Assembly (NCBI GenBank): GCA_945903465.1
Contig: CAMDOF010000020.1
Location: 1-64,000 of the forward strand
Length of the DNA: 64,000 bases
Reading direction: 5' to 3'
DNA from: Opitutus sp. GAS368
GTDB taxonomy: Bacteria; Verrucomicrobiota; Verrucomicrobiia; Opitutales; Opitutaceae
Made by a program: the position numbers and the translations under genes
Notes under the pieces: generated by a model
Databases searched by the model: none
What the model saw: the letters and a program-made list of their open reading frames with translations, nothing else
What the model was told of the DNA's origin: nothing
Part shown: positions 47,946 through 57,495 of the stretch, piece by piece
How positions within the stretch are numbered: position 1 is the first letter of the stretch
Layout of the letters: each line of letters begins with the position of its first letter

Positions 47946-49286
47946 ATGAATATCTTATCCCCAGGCCAATGGGTCGGCGACACGTTTAAGTCAGCCCGCC
48001 TCCTCGCTTTTTTTATACCCATCGGCCTGCTGGCGCAACCCAGCAAGGGATTGTCTCAGCGTCCTGTCGGTGAAATCCGACGCGAAATATTCTTGGCATC
48101 ACCCGCCCCGCGGACCGCGGTCCTCGCGAACACCTATTACACGACACCAACGGGCACCGCGTTAATTTCGATCCATGAGTTAATGACGCGTTCCGACACG
48201 ACCGAAACCGCCTACTTTCGATCTTCATTGGACCACGGGCACACCTGGTCAGCGGCCACTGAGATGCCAACATTAGAGGTGCGGCCCCAAGGTAAATTGC
48301 GCCGGATGATGCGTGGCGCCTGGGTAGATCCGCGCACCGGCCGACTCCTGCGTTTTCGCATCGAGGGAATCTTGCCGAACGACGATCCCCTCGAGGGGAT
48401 GAAACAATGGGTCGTCTACTACAGCGCATCCGAGGACGGCGGGCGCACGTGGTACCTCGATGAACCCATCATTCATCGCGGGGCCGAGTTTTCGCGGACG
48501 CACCCCATCCCCGGAGTCGAAACAGGGCGCACCTGCTTTATGATCGGCGATACCGCTTCCGTACCGCTCCAGCTCGATGACGGCACGATTTTAATTCCGG
48601 TCATCATCACTCCGAGCGGGCCCGATGGCGAAGCCACCAATCCTGGCGGCGGTTATACTTACACGGATGCGGCGGTGCTGCATGGCCGGTGGCTGCCCGA
48701 CGGACGGCGCTTGGAGTGGCAGCTCTCCGCGCGGGTGCAGGCTGACCCCGCACGATCAACGCGCGGTATGGATGAGCCGACGCTGGCCTTACTGAACGAA
48801 GGTCGCCTGATGATGATCTTGCGAGGTTCTAATCACACCCGCCCCGCCCTCCCCGCTCGCCGTTGGGTCGCCTTCTCCGGCGATCGCGGCCACACGTGGA
48901 CAGCGCCCGTACCGTGGACTTTTTCAGACGGGACCAATTTTTTTTCACCAGCGTCCTGCTCTCAGCTGATTAACCACTCGTCTGGCAGGGTATTTTGGCT
49001 CGGAAATATTACTCCAGAAAATCCTGTGGGCAATCGCCCGCGCTTTCCGTTTGTGATTGGCGAGGTCGACCGTCGCACAGGTCTTTTGCAACCAGCATCC
49101 CTTCGCGTCGTGGATGATCGTGGCCCGGGGGACAGCCCCGACCTTTCGCTGTCGAATTTTTCTGCGCGCGAAGATCGAACCAACGGCGAGATTATTCTCC
49201 ATCTTAGTCGGCTCTTTCAACATTCCACCCCCACCGAGCGGGATTGGACCTCCGACGCCTGGTGGTACCATATACCCGTTGAATAA
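47946..49286 (+). CDS. Exported BNR-repeat (sialidase-like) protein
   Basis: A 446-residue protein with a likely signal peptide (SARLLAFFIPIGLLAQ). Asp-box motifs SLDHGHTWS, SEDGGRTWY and SGDRGHTWT indicate a six-bladed beta-propeller, as in exo-alpha-sialidase or other BNR hydrolases. Asp-boxes are structural, so the sialidase call needs the catalytic Arg triad, which I cannot place with certainty. It is divergent from the ADH/PHP pair and may share regulation with it. Confidence 0.72.
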   Translation: MNILSPGQWVGDTFKSARLLAFFIPIGLLAQPSKGLSQRPVGEIRREIFLASPAPRTAVLANTYYTTPTGTALISIHELMTRSDTTETAYFRSSLDHGHTWSAATEMPTLEVRPQGKLRRMMRGAWVDPRTGRLLRFRIEGILPNDDPLEGMKQWVVYYSASEDGGRTWYLDEPIIHRGAEFSRTHPIPGVETGRTCFMIGDTASVPLQLDDGTILIPVIITPSGPDGEATNPGGGYTYTDAAVLHGRWLPDGRRLEWQLSARVQADPARSTRGMDEPTLALLNEGRLMMILRGSNHTRPALPARRWVAFSGDRGHTWTAPVPWTFSDGTNFFSPASCSQLINHSSGRVFWLGNITPENPVGNRPRFPFVIGEVDRRTGLLQPASLRVVDDRGPGDSPDLSLSNFSAREDRTNGEIILHLSRLFQHSTPTERDWTSDAWWYHIPVE

Positions 49287-49512
49287 CATATCCTCGCCGA
49301 CTCACGCCTCGGCTGGCTCACCCGCGCGATGAAGGCCTCGCCCGCCCTCCGCCCGCCCGCGGCGACTCCCCCGATCGTCGCCCAAGCCCAGAGCAGTCCT
49401 GACGTTTTAACGGGCAACGTGCGACCGGTTTTTTTAGATCGAGTGTTCGCGCGTTTCGCGTGGCTATTGACGTGAACCTCGACTTCGCCGACAACCCTTC
49501 GCCCAAACATTG

Positions 49513-50862
49513 ATGAGTATCAGCAACGGCACCGGCCAGTCTCAACCTTCCGCTCCGACGTCCGCGCTCGCTACGACGATCAAGCCGACGGATCTCCGTG
49601 GTATCCTGAAGTACGTTCCCCGTTTCCAGGGTCAGATTTTCATCATCGCTGTGGACGGCTCAATCGTGGCCGACGATAATTTCGGGAATTTGCTCGTCGA
49701 TATCGCGGTGCTCCGTTCCCTCGCGATCAAGGTGGTTTTGGTGCATGGGATCAGCCACCAACTGCGGGAGCTATCGGTTGTGCGCAACGTGCCCATCTCC
49801 AATTCCGATGGCAGCGGCCTGACAGATGCCGCGACCTTGGATCTCGCCATCCGAGCATCTTCGCGGGTCGCCCACATCATCGTGGAGGGTCTCACTCAAA
49901 ATATTTTAAAATGCGCCACGACCAACGCGGTGCGGGCACTGCCTCTTGGTATTATCAAGGGCGTGGATCAACAATTCACCGGCAAGGTTGAACGCATCGA
50001 CAAAGAATTCATCACCGAACTCATCGACCGTCAGGTCGTGCCGGTGGTTTCGCCCGTGGCTTTTGGGCCGGACGGAAAATCACTGCGGGTAAATTCGGAT
50101 CTGCTCGCCGCCGAAATGGCGGAAGCACTCCACGCGACCAAAATCATTTATCTCACGCCGGCCTCGGGCCTGGAGATTGACGGCGAAATTCGCCGGGAGA
50201 TCTCCGTGGATGCACTCAAGAAAATGGTGCTGGGCGAACCAGAGCGGATCGCGGCCGACAGTTTGAGCAAGGCGGCTCACGCCATCAAGGCGATCGAGAC
50301 GGGCACTCCGCGGGTCCACATCCTTGACGGACGGGTTTTCGATGGACTGCTTAATGAGGTCTTTTCCAACGAAGGCGTTGGCTCACTCGTTTACGGCAAC
50401 GACTACGCGCAGATCCGCAAGGCGCGGAAGAGCGACGTGCGCATGATCTATAATTTGACGCGCGCCGCCGTTCGTCGTGAGGAACTGATATTCCGATCCC
50501 AGCAGGCGATTGAAAAGAATATCGAGCAGTTCTTTGTTTTCGAAATCGACGAGAACATCATCGCGTGCGTCACGCTCTATTTTTACCCTGACAAGCAACA
50601 CTTGGCTGAAGTGGGCTCGCTTTACGTGATGCCGTTTTACCACAACCGAGGCATCGGGAAGAAAATGGTCGATTACGCCTGCATGGTGGCCAAGGAGCGG
50701 GGCACGACGACGATCATCGCGCTTTCGACCCAAAGTTTCGGGTTTTTCACCAATGTCGTCGGATTCGAAGAGACGACCAAAGAGATTCTTCCGGAAGCCC
50801 GTCTCAAGGTCTATGAAGAAAGCGGGCGTAATGCGAAGGTGCTGATGCGGCAAATCAGCTAA
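49513..50862 (+). CDS. argA: Amino-acid N-acetyltransferase (N-acetylglutamate synthase)
   Basis: First step of arginine synthesis, acetylating glutamate. The 449-residue protein is the classical ArgA fusion: an amino-acid-kinase-like domain (about 25-290, VLVHGISHQLR and ALPLGIIKG) and a C-terminal GNAT domain (about 305-449) with the acetyl-CoA loop HNRGIGKKMV. The kinase part usually carries arginine feedback. The start is ATG 49513. It is convergent with the RidA gene. Confidence 0.93.
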   Translation: MSISNGTGQSQPSAPTSALATTIKPTDLRGILKYVPRFQGQIFIIAVDGSIVADDNFGNLLVDIAVLRSLAIKVVLVHGISHQLRELSVVRNVPISNSDGSGLTDAATLDLAIRASSRVAHIIVEGLTQNILKCATTNAVRALPLGIIKGVDQQFTGKVERIDKEFITELIDRQVVPVVSPVAFGPDGKSLRVNSDLLAAEMAEALHATKIIYLTPASGLEIDGEIRREISVDALKKMVLGEPERIAADSLSKAAHAIKAIETGTPRVHILDGRVFDGLLNEVFSNEGVGSLVYGNDYAQIRKARKSDVRMIYNLTRAAVRREELIFRSQQAIEKNIEQFFVFEIDENIIACVTLYFYPDKQHLAEVGSLYVMPFYHNRGIGKKMVDYACMVAKERGTTTIIALSTQSFGFFTNVVGFEETTKEILPEARLKVYEESGRNAKVLMRQIS

Positions 50863-50880
50863 GGCGACTGGTCTTTGGCC

Positions 50881-51342
50881 CTAACTTTTTAATTCAGCGA
50901 CGACCTGCACTTCAACGGTGGTGCCGCGCGGAAGTCCACTCACCGCCACAGCTGCGCGCGCATGCTTGCCGGCCTCGCCGAAAATTTTCACAAAGAGATC
51001 GCTCGCGCCATTAATGACCGCGGGACTTTCCGTAAAGCCATCCACCGCGTTGACGAAGCCGGTAACAAAAACGATCCGCGTCACTTGGTCGAGTGAACCG
51101 ACGGCGGCCTTGATGTTGGCCAGCGTATTGAGCGCGCACACCTCCGCCGCCTGGCGCGCGGTCGCGACCGTCTGCTCCTTGCCGACCTGACCGACGTGCG
51201 TCATCTGCCCGTTGAACAGACAGATTGTGCCCGCGCAGTAGAGCAAATTTCCCGTGCGCACGGTCGGCACATAACTGCCGGCGGCAGCGGGAGGAGTGGG
51301 CAGCGTGAGACCAAGTTCGGTGAGTTTATCTTCAGGATTCAT
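50881..51342 (-). CDS. RidA family protein
   Basis: A 153-residue member of the YjgF/YER057c/UK114 family, which hydrolyse reactive enamine/imine intermediates. The family marks are GNLLYCAGTI, LANIKAAVGSLDQVTRIVFVTGFV, and the C-terminal ARAAVAVSGLPRGTTVEVQVVAEL, including the conserved Arg. This subclass is longer at the front than canonical RidA. ATG 51342 is chosen. It lies just downstream of an NMT1-like lipoprotein gene. Confidence 0.9.
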   Translation of the reverse strand: MNPEDKLTELGLTLPTPPAAAGSYVPTVRTGNLLYCAGTICLFNGQMTHVGQVGKEQTVATARQAAEVCALNTLANIKAAVGSLDQVTRIVFVTGFVNAVDGFTESPAVINGASDLFVKIFGEAGKHARAAVAVSGLPRGTTVEVQVVAELKS

Positions 51343-51394
51343 CGTGGTGAAAGCGCGCATCCAACAACCTTCTCCCCCAGGCGCGCAACGAGAA

Positions 51395-52399
51395 TCAAGG
51401 CAGGGAGCGCGTCGGCAGAAACTGCCGCGTGGCCACACCGGCTAGAGCGACCGGAACCTCCAAAATCTGCAGAGCTAAGAGCAGGCCCGCCTGCTCCTCG
51501 AGTCGCGTCAATGACAGTTGCCCAATGCCCTCACCCACCAAGGGGTCTCCATCGACCAGCCGATGAATGATCATTTCGCTGCGTGCATAATTCAACAACT
51601 CCGGCGTCATCTGCGGATTGCGCTGTAAAATCAAAGCGTCCCCGAGCGCGGCATCTCCAAATAAATAATCGCGCCAACCACGAATCGAAGCCTGGACAAA
51701 AGCGCCCACGACCACCGGCGCGAGTCGCACCAGATCACGCCGACAAAAAATCACATGGTAACAATCGTACCCCGACGACGCGAGCTGGAGCGTTCGGACG
51801 GCGCGCCCCTGCTGCTCGGCAAAATACGGTTCACTCGTTAGCACGCACTGCTGAATGACCTCCCGATTCGCGAGGAATTCACCAATGCCGTAGGTGTTTT
51901 GACGTTTCTCAAAGTGGATACCAAATTTACGCTCGAGGTAGGGCAAGTAAGCCATCCCGACATTTCCGATGACGGTGCGTCCGTTCAGGTCGGCGAAGGT
52001 TTTCACAGGGCTCGCGGCGTGCACCATGAGGCCCATCGGATCATGTTGCATGGTGGCCGCCACCATGACGAGCGGGAGGCCCTGGCTGGCCGCTAAAAGA
52101 ATATCGTCGCTCCGATTCATACCAAAATCGGCTTCACCTCGGGCTACCTTCAGCTTGATCCCAGCACCCGGTCCACCCGGCAGAATATCGACTGCGAGAC
52201 CGGCCTCCGCGTAAAAACCACGGGCCTGCGCCTGATAAAACCCACCATGCTCGGCCTGCGGAAACCAATCGGTTTGCAAAACCACTTTGCGAAGCATGGG
52301 CCGACTGCTCTGAGCCGATTTGGTCGTCTCCTTTCGATCACAGCCCGAGCCCCCGATGATGACCGCGGATAAAATTAAATAGCTAAACCGAAATCGCAT
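51395..52399 (-). CDS. NMT1/THI5-like substrate-binding lipoprotein
   Basis: A 334-residue ABC-type periplasmic binding protein. The N-terminus MRFRFSYLILSAVIIGGSGC ends in a lipobox-like GSGC, so it is probably a lipoprotein. The body has VVLQTDWFPQAEHGGFYQAQARGFY (split over about 39-63), VDILPGGPGAGIKLKVARGEADFG and KTFADLNGRTV, all typical of NMT1/THI5-like proteins that bind pyrimidines, taurine or nitrate-type ligands. No permease or ATPase is adjacent, so its transporter is elsewhere. The ligand cannot be told. Confidence 0.83.
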   Translation of the reverse strand: MRFRFSYLILSAVIIGGSGCDRKETTKSAQSSRPMLRKVVLQTDWFPQAEHGGFYQAQARGFYAEAGLAVDILPGGPGAGIKLKVARGEADFGMNRSDDILLAASQGLPLVMVAATMQHDPMGLMVHAASPVKTFADLNGRTVIGNVGMAYLPYLERKFGIHFEKRQNTYGIGEFLANREVIQQCVLTSEPYFAEQQGRAVRTLQLASSGYDCYHVIFCRRDLVRLAPVVVGAFVQASIRGWRDYLFGDAALGDALILQRNPQMTPELLNYARSEMIIHRLVDGDPLVGEGIGQLSLTRLEEQAGLLLALQILEVPVALAGVATRQFLPTRSLP

Positions 52400-52449
52400 G
52401 ATTGGAAAATAATGCACGCGTTGATAACGCGAGCAAACTCAAGCGAGAG

Positions 52450-52478
52450 TTGCCTCGCGCCCACGTTTTCAGAATAGT
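52450..52478 (+). promoter_or_regulatory. Putative promoter of the amidase gene
   Basis: TTGCCT (52450-52455) and AATAGT (52473-52478) with a 17-base spacer, each matching 4 of 6 consensus bases. The expected start of transcription is at or within a few bases of the ATG at 52485, so the mRNA could be leaderless. Confidence 0.3.
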
Positions 52479-52484
52479 TTTTTG

Positions 52485-53726
52485 ATGAACTTCTCTGCAT
52501 GGCAAGAACTCTCGCCGGCGCAGGCCGCGCACGAAGTCCACCACCGCGTCCGGCGCAGCTTCTCGCCCGCCCAGCAACGGGCGGCGATTGCCCACCTCGC
52601 CTCCGTCGATGAGATCACCGCGCGCTTTGCCGCCTCGCCGCGCCATCAGCCGCTCGGTGGCGTCCCGTATTTCGCCAAGGACCTTTTCGACGTGGCCGGC
52701 ACGGTCACACTCGCTGGATCCACCTTCTTGCCAGAAGTGCGGCCGTCGCTTCCCGTCGACGGCGCCTTTGCCCAAGCGCTCCACCAGCAGGGCGCAGTTT
52801 TCGTCGGGAAAACCCAGCTGCATGAATTCGCCTACGGGGTGACTGGAGAGAACCCCCATTATGGCGACTGCGAACACCCCCAGTTTCCTGGGCGCACGAC
52901 CGGCGGGTCCAGCAGTGGTTCCGCCGCCGTCGTTGCGGCCGAGATCACTCCGTTCGCCCTTGGGAGTGATACGGGGGGCTCCGTCCGCGTGCCGGCCGCC
53001 TTCTGCGGCCTTTTCGGTTTCCGCCTTACCCCCGGCGATCCATGGATCCGCGATGCGTTTCCGCTCTCGCCCACTTTTGATACGCCGGGCTGGTTCACTC
53101 GCACCGCCGGCGATCTCCAGAAAACCCTCGCCGCGCTCGTCCCCAGTCAACCCATGGCGCGCGCGCCACGCGGGTGCTACCTTGAGTATGGTCTCCTCGA
53201 TCCCGAGGTTGCCGCCGCCTGCGGGCGAGCCGCCGCTCATCTCACGAGACCAGCGGACGCCACGACCCGTGCGGAACTGGAAACCGGCTTCGCCCCTGCG
53301 CTCGAGGCTTACAACACGATCGTCGCCCTGGAGGCTTGGCAAACCCACCATACGTGGGCGGCCAATTTCCGCGACCGCTACGATCCACAAGTCTGGCAAC
53401 GACTCAACCGCGTCCACACCGTTTCGCCTGAACAAGGCGCAGCGGCGCGCGGGGTGCTTGGAAACGTGCGGGCTTTCTGGGCGCAATTTTTCTCCACCTA
53501 CGACTTCCTCGTGCTCCCGGCCTCACCCACGCCGGCTCCGACCAAGGCCGCGTGTACGCCGGAGATCCGCACACGTATCCTTAAAATAACGACACCGGCG
53601 AGTTTAGGCGGGCAACCCGTCCTGACCATCCCCGTACTCCTGCCGTCAGGCCTAACCACCGGCTTGCAAATCATCGCACGCGACCCAACCAGCGGCGTTT
53701 TTAGTGAACTTTTAAAACACGGTTAG
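52485..53726 (+). CDS. Amidase-signature family amidase
   Basis: A 413-residue amidase-signature hydrolase. The Ser-cisSer-Lys triad is intact: Lys65 in FAKDLFDV, the cis-Ser in GGSSSGS (about 142-144) and nucleophile Ser166 in SDTGGSVRVPAA. The C-terminal part is shorter and lacks the extra domain of GatA, so this is probably a stand-alone amidase rather than the Glu-tRNA amidotransferase. The start is ATG 52485. It overlaps the convergent amidohydrolase by 4 bp at the stop codons. Confidence 0.9.
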   Translation: MNFSAWQELSPAQAAHEVHHRVRRSFSPAQQRAAIAHLASVDEITARFAASPRHQPLGGVPYFAKDLFDVAGTVTLAGSTFLPEVRPSLPVDGAFAQALHQQGAVFVGKTQLHEFAYGVTGENPHYGDCEHPQFPGRTTGGSSSGSAAVVAAEITPFALGSDTGGSVRVPAAFCGLFGFRLTPGDPWIRDAFPLSPTFDTPGWFTRTAGDLQKTLAALVPSQPMARAPRGCYLEYGLLDPEVAAACGRAAAHLTRPADATTRAELETGFAPALEAYNTIVALEAWQTHHTWAANFRDRYDPQVWQRLNRVHTVSPEQGAAARGVLGNVRAFWAQFFSTYDFLVLPASPTPAPTKAACTPEIRTRILKITTPASLGGQPVLTIPVLLPSGLTTGLQIIARDPTSGVFSELLKHG

Positions 53727-54613
53727 TCGTTCGTTGCCGTGATATTTAATAATTTCCGGACGTTTTCTCCCAGCACTCGCGCATCTGCTCCCGCGCGTCG
53801 AGCTTCCGCCAAAAAGCGCGCCATTTCCGGACCGCCCGCCATCGCAGGATAAAGATTCAAGGGGAAATCCGAACCGAAAATTATCCGCTCGCGCCCGAGG
53901 CGCTCCCATATCTTCACCCAAACTTCTTCGCCATAGATCAGCGGGAACGCGGCGGTATCGTAGTACACGTTGGGACAAGCGCGGGCGACCACCCCCGCAG
54001 CAACCACGGGCGTAAGGCCTCCACCGTGCGCCAAAATAAACGTCGTCCCTGGGAACGCCCGCGCGAGCTGGCCAAAATCCTCAAGCGGAGTGTCCACCCG
54101 TCCGGGGTACGGGCGGGCAGCGGGGTCCGTTACATGAAAATTGACAGGGAACCCCCACTCGCCCGCCAGCGTAATCACCTCACCGAAAACTGCGTCATCG
54201 ATCGCGTAACCTTGAGAATGCGGCGACAGCTCGCCTAGGCCCACCAGCCCCTCCTCACGTGCTCGCCGCAGCTCGTTAATCACCGCAATGCGGCCCGCCG
54301 CCGGATGCAACGTCGCAAACGCCGATAAACGATCGGCGTGCGCGCGCACGCAGGCAGCATAAAATCTATTCTGGGCCACACAGTTGGCGGGTTTTTCCCA
54401 GTACCAGCCGAGAAGCACGGCGTGGGTAATCTGTGCCGCGTCCATCATTCGTAAAAGTTCGTCGACCTTCGGAAATGATTGGACTGGTCGCCCATCCTTG
54501 CGCCGACGCAAGCATAGCGCGGCCCATTGCGCCTCGCCCGCCGTCGCCGCCCAAGCCGCTGGGTCCGCGCTGATTTCCGGTGGGTAAAGGTGAACGTGCG
54601 CATCGATGATCAT
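53723..54613 (-). CDS. Amidohydrolase family 2 protein
   Basis: A 296-residue TIM-barrel metal hydrolase or decarboxylase. Metal ligands are seen in IIDAHVHLYPP, VNFHVTD, ILAHGGG and FGSDFPLN, the order typical of amidohydrolase-2 proteins such as ACMSD or o-pyrocatechuate decarboxylase. The substrate is unknown. The start is ATG 54613; an upstream start at 54646 adds 11 residues. Confidence 0.85.
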   Translation of the reverse strand: MIIDAHVHLYPPEISADPAAWAATAGEAQWAALCLRRRKDGRPVQSFPKVDELLRMMDAAQITHAVLLGWYWEKPANCVAQNRFYAACVRAHADRLSAFATLHPAAGRIAVINELRRAREEGLVGLGELSPHSQGYAIDDAVFGEVITLAGEWGFPVNFHVTDPAARPYPGRVDTPLEDFGQLARAFPGTTFILAHGGGLTPVVAAGVVARACPNVYYDTAAFPLIYGEEVWVKIWERLGRERIIFGSDFPLNLYPAMAGGPEMARFLAEARRAGADARVLGENVRKLLNITATND

Positions 54614-54787
54614 GCGTCCCTTTTGGCCCACACCCGCTGGGTGCACAAGCCGCCCGATCAGTTCGCAAGCAAAATGGCCGCTGGGGTGATGCGAGCGAAT
54701 TCCGCTGAGATGACCCCGGCCTTGAGTCGGCGGAGAATCACCACGCGTTGCCGGCGGTTGGCTCGGAGCCGGCGGATCGGCCAGACT

Positions 54788-55888
54788 TTAAGAGGAGGCA
54801 GGTGAACGATCCCCAAAGCTGATGCCGAGAGCGCGACCGGTGCGGAGAATATCGCCATCCAGCGGGACGGTGCGCAGCCGACCGACGGCATATGAAATGA
54901 GGACTGCCGATGTATCGGGTGGATGGTGCGCGACCATGTAGCCGTACTTTTCCTTACTAATCAGCTCGACCGCACTCGCGCCAAACCGAGTGCAGAGGAG
55001 CCGGTCAAAAGTAGTCGGCACCCCACCCCGTTGCAGGTGCCCCAGCACGCAGACGCGCGTCTCTTTTCCGGTACCACGGCCGATCGCTTCAGCGACCACG
55101 GCACCAATCCCGCCGAGCCGCGCCTCGCGAATCGCCCCCGCCTCGCCCATCGTCACGAAGTCCCTGCCCGCCTCGCGCGCGCCTTCCGCCACCACCACCA
55201 ACGTGAACCGTTTCCCTTCCGCTTCCCGCTCCGCGACGACGCGGCAAATAGCATCCATGTGAAACGGAATTTCGGGAATCAAAATCACATCCGCCCCACC
55301 CGCGATGCCGGCGTGCGCCGCGATCCAGCCAGCATAACGGCCCATAACTTCACCGACCATTACGCGATCGTGGCTCTGCGCGGTGGAGCGCAGCCGGTCG
55401 AGCGCATCGGTCGCAAATGACACCGCGCTGTCAAATCCGAAGGTGACGACCGTGCCGTCAATATCGTTGTCGATGGTCTTGGGCACGCCAACGACCGGAA
55501 TACCAGCCTCAAAGCATTGCTGAGCGATGGTCAAAGAGCCATCACCGCCGACCACAACCAGCGCCCGCAACCCCAGCGACTCAAAGCCCGCGCGGGCGTC
55601 GACCAGCACGTCCGGATCAATCTGGCGAGTCTCGCCGTGGCCGGTCTTACCCGAGAATCGTCCCTTATTACACGTACCCAAAATTGTGCCCCCGAGGTAG
55701 AGAAGCCCATCCATCTCATGATAATTAAGAACTCGGCTGTTCGTCGGCGCCAACAAACCCTCGAAGCCCCCCATGATTCCCAAAGTTTCCCAACCGCGTT
55801 TGAAGGCAGATTTGACGACGGCGCGAATCACGGCGTTCAAGCCAGGGCAATCTCCACCACCAGTAAGAATCCCGATGCGAGTCTTCAT
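54788..55888 (-). CDS. pfkA: 6-phosphofructokinase, group III
   Basis: Phosphorylates fructose-6-phosphate in glycolysis. The 366-residue protein has GGGDCPGLNAVIR (10-22), VGGDGSLT (113-120), PKTIDNDIDGT (136-146) and GHLQRGG near the C-terminus. The residue after GGD is Gly117, which usually marks ATP use, while Lys137 of PKTIDND is the residue usually found in PPi-dependent enzymes. This Gly/Lys mix is known in group III enzymes and favours ATP, but the donor should be tested. The start is ATG 55888. Confidence 0.94.
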   Translation of the reverse strand: MKTRIGILTGGGDCPGLNAVIRAVVKSAFKRGWETLGIMGGFEGLLAPTNSRVLNYHEMDGLLYLGGTILGTCNKGRFSGKTGHGETRQIDPDVLVDARAGFESLGLRALVVVGGDGSLTIAQQCFEAGIPVVGVPKTIDNDIDGTVVTFGFDSAVSFATDALDRLRSTAQSHDRVMVGEVMGRYAGWIAAHAGIAGGADVILIPEIPFHMDAICRVVAEREAEGKRFTLVVVAEGAREAGRDFVTMGEAGAIREARLGGIGAVVAEAIGRGTGKETRVCVLGHLQRGGVPTTFDRLLCTRFGASAVELISKEKYGYMVAHHPPDTSAVLISYAVGRLRTVPLDGDILRTGRALGISFGDRSPASS

Positions 55889-56024
55889 GACGTTTTTAAA
55901 GCATATGCTTTGCCCGCTGTCGAACCCGACGGCCAAACATTTAAGAACGACAGCGCGTTTCGATTTCTTTAAATTTGATTACGAGCACGCGAACAAATCA
56001 CGAGTGCCTGTGGCGCCGACAGAA

Positions 56025-57314
56025 TTACGCGAAAACCGGGTCGCGTGGATCGACCAGGAGCCAGCAGGCCGCGCCCAGCAAAAAGATCCCGCCGATCGCC
56101 ATGATGGGGGCATTCCAGTCGCCGTAGTGGGCCAATAATCCCGTTACTGCGAGCGGCGTGCAAAATCCGCCCACCTGCCCAGCCGTATTCATCGCCGCAC
56201 TGACCACTCCCACGTGTTGCCCGCCAATATCGAGGCACGTGCCCCACGTCGCGCCGAGAGTTGCCATCGTCGCCATCACGGAAAAAGAAATTAACGAGAT
56301 CGCGACAATCGGATGGTGCACCTGGGTCGCTGCCAACATCGCTAAACCCGCGATCGCGTTCCCTAGACCGGCCACTCCCGCGCGGCCGATCCGCAGCCCA
56401 AATTTAACGGTTACCCAGTCTGTGGCGGCGCCACCGAAAAGGTCGCCGACCACCGCCGCCATTAAAGGCAGCCCTGAGAAAAAGCCCAAGGCCAGTGCCT
56501 CGAAGTGGTGCTTCTCTTTCAAGTAAGTCGGCAGCCATGTGATGCAAAAATAGAATGCGCAGCTGTTCGGGATGTACGCCAAGCAAAGCGGCAGCGTATT
56601 GCGATGGGCGAGGAGGCGCCGCCAATAGGCCCATCCTTCGTGGTCCGCGCTGGCAGGCCCCCGGCCCAAAGTGATCAGCGCGACTTCTGCGCTGTTCACC
56701 TCCGGGTGCGCCGTCGGTTCGTCCCGAAACCAGCGATACCAAACCACCGTCCAAATCAGACCAATCAGGCCAAATACGAGGAAGACGGCGCGCCAGCCCC
56801 AGAGCGCACTGATACCGAGAGCGATCATCGGAGTGAGCCCGCCCGCTAAGTGGGCGCCACTAAAAAAAATCCCTTGAATGCGGCCGCGTTGGCTCAGGGG
56901 AATCCAGCGCGAAAAGGTCCGCGCTACGCACGGCCACGCGCCCGCTTCACCTGCCCCAAATAAGAAACGGATGACAATCAAGGAGGAGAAATTAAACGCG
57001 GCCGCGGTCGCCATTGTAAAAGCCGACCACCACAAAACAATGCGCGTCAGGACGTGGCGCGTGCCTCGCCGATCGGCCCACCACGCCGTGGGAATTTCAA
57101 AAAAACCGTAAGCGAGCGCAAAAGCGCTGTAGACTAGGCTCATCTGCTCCCTGCTCAGAACCAGATCCTTCATGATCTCCGGTGCGAGCGTGCCTATGCA
57201 GGCTCGATCCAAATACGTTACCATCGCCAACCCAATCGAGAGTCCGACAACTTTATAACGCACACGTGTGGCCGTCGGAAAATCAAACGATGCAGGCGAC
57301 ACGGAAGACGACAT
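56025..57314 (-). CDS. MFS transporter, ACS-like
   Basis: A 429-residue, 12-segment major facilitator. The first loop and motif A are visible in AWWADRRGTRHVLTR, and the N-terminal MVTYLDRACIGTLAPEI matches the anion:cation symporter (hexuronate/galactonate) class, as does FLFGAGEAGAWPCVAR. Its substrate is likely an organic acid or sugar acid. ATG 57314 gives a standard N-terminus; it is divergent from lipB. Confidence 0.85.
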   Translation of the reverse strand: MSSSVSPASFDFPTATRVRYKVVGLSIGLAMVTYLDRACIGTLAPEIMKDLVLSREQMSLVYSAFALAYGFFEIPTAWWADRRGTRHVLTRIVLWWSAFTMATAAAFNFSSLIVIRFLFGAGEAGAWPCVARTFSRWIPLSQRGRIQGIFFSGAHLAGGLTPMIALGISALWGWRAVFLVFGLIGLIWTVVWYRWFRDEPTAHPEVNSAEVALITLGRGPASADHEGWAYWRRLLAHRNTLPLCLAYIPNSCAFYFCITWLPTYLKEKHHFEALALGFFSGLPLMAAVVGDLFGGAATDWVTVKFGLRIGRAGVAGLGNAIAGLAMLAATQVHHPIVAISLISFSVMATMATLGATWGTCLDIGGQHVGVVSAAMNTAGQVGGFCTPLAVTGLLAHYGDWNAPIMAIGGIFLLGAACWLLVDPRDPVFA

Positions 57315-57495
57315 GGGATGGAGGGGATTGGGGGGAAGAACGGAGCGTTCCGCATTGACGCCACCTTGTCGATGCTGAGGCGCTAACCATCCAAAAAAAG
57401 TGCGAGTAATCCATGACCGCGGCCCGTCGCTTATACGCCGCAGCCGAACGCAGACGAAGGTTGCCTCCGTGCCGGAATGATCGACCCTCGAGGTC

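Noticed and set aside
52383-53486. 367-codon frame opposite the amidase
   Set aside because: Antisense shadow; the amidase on the other strand has an intact catalytic triad.
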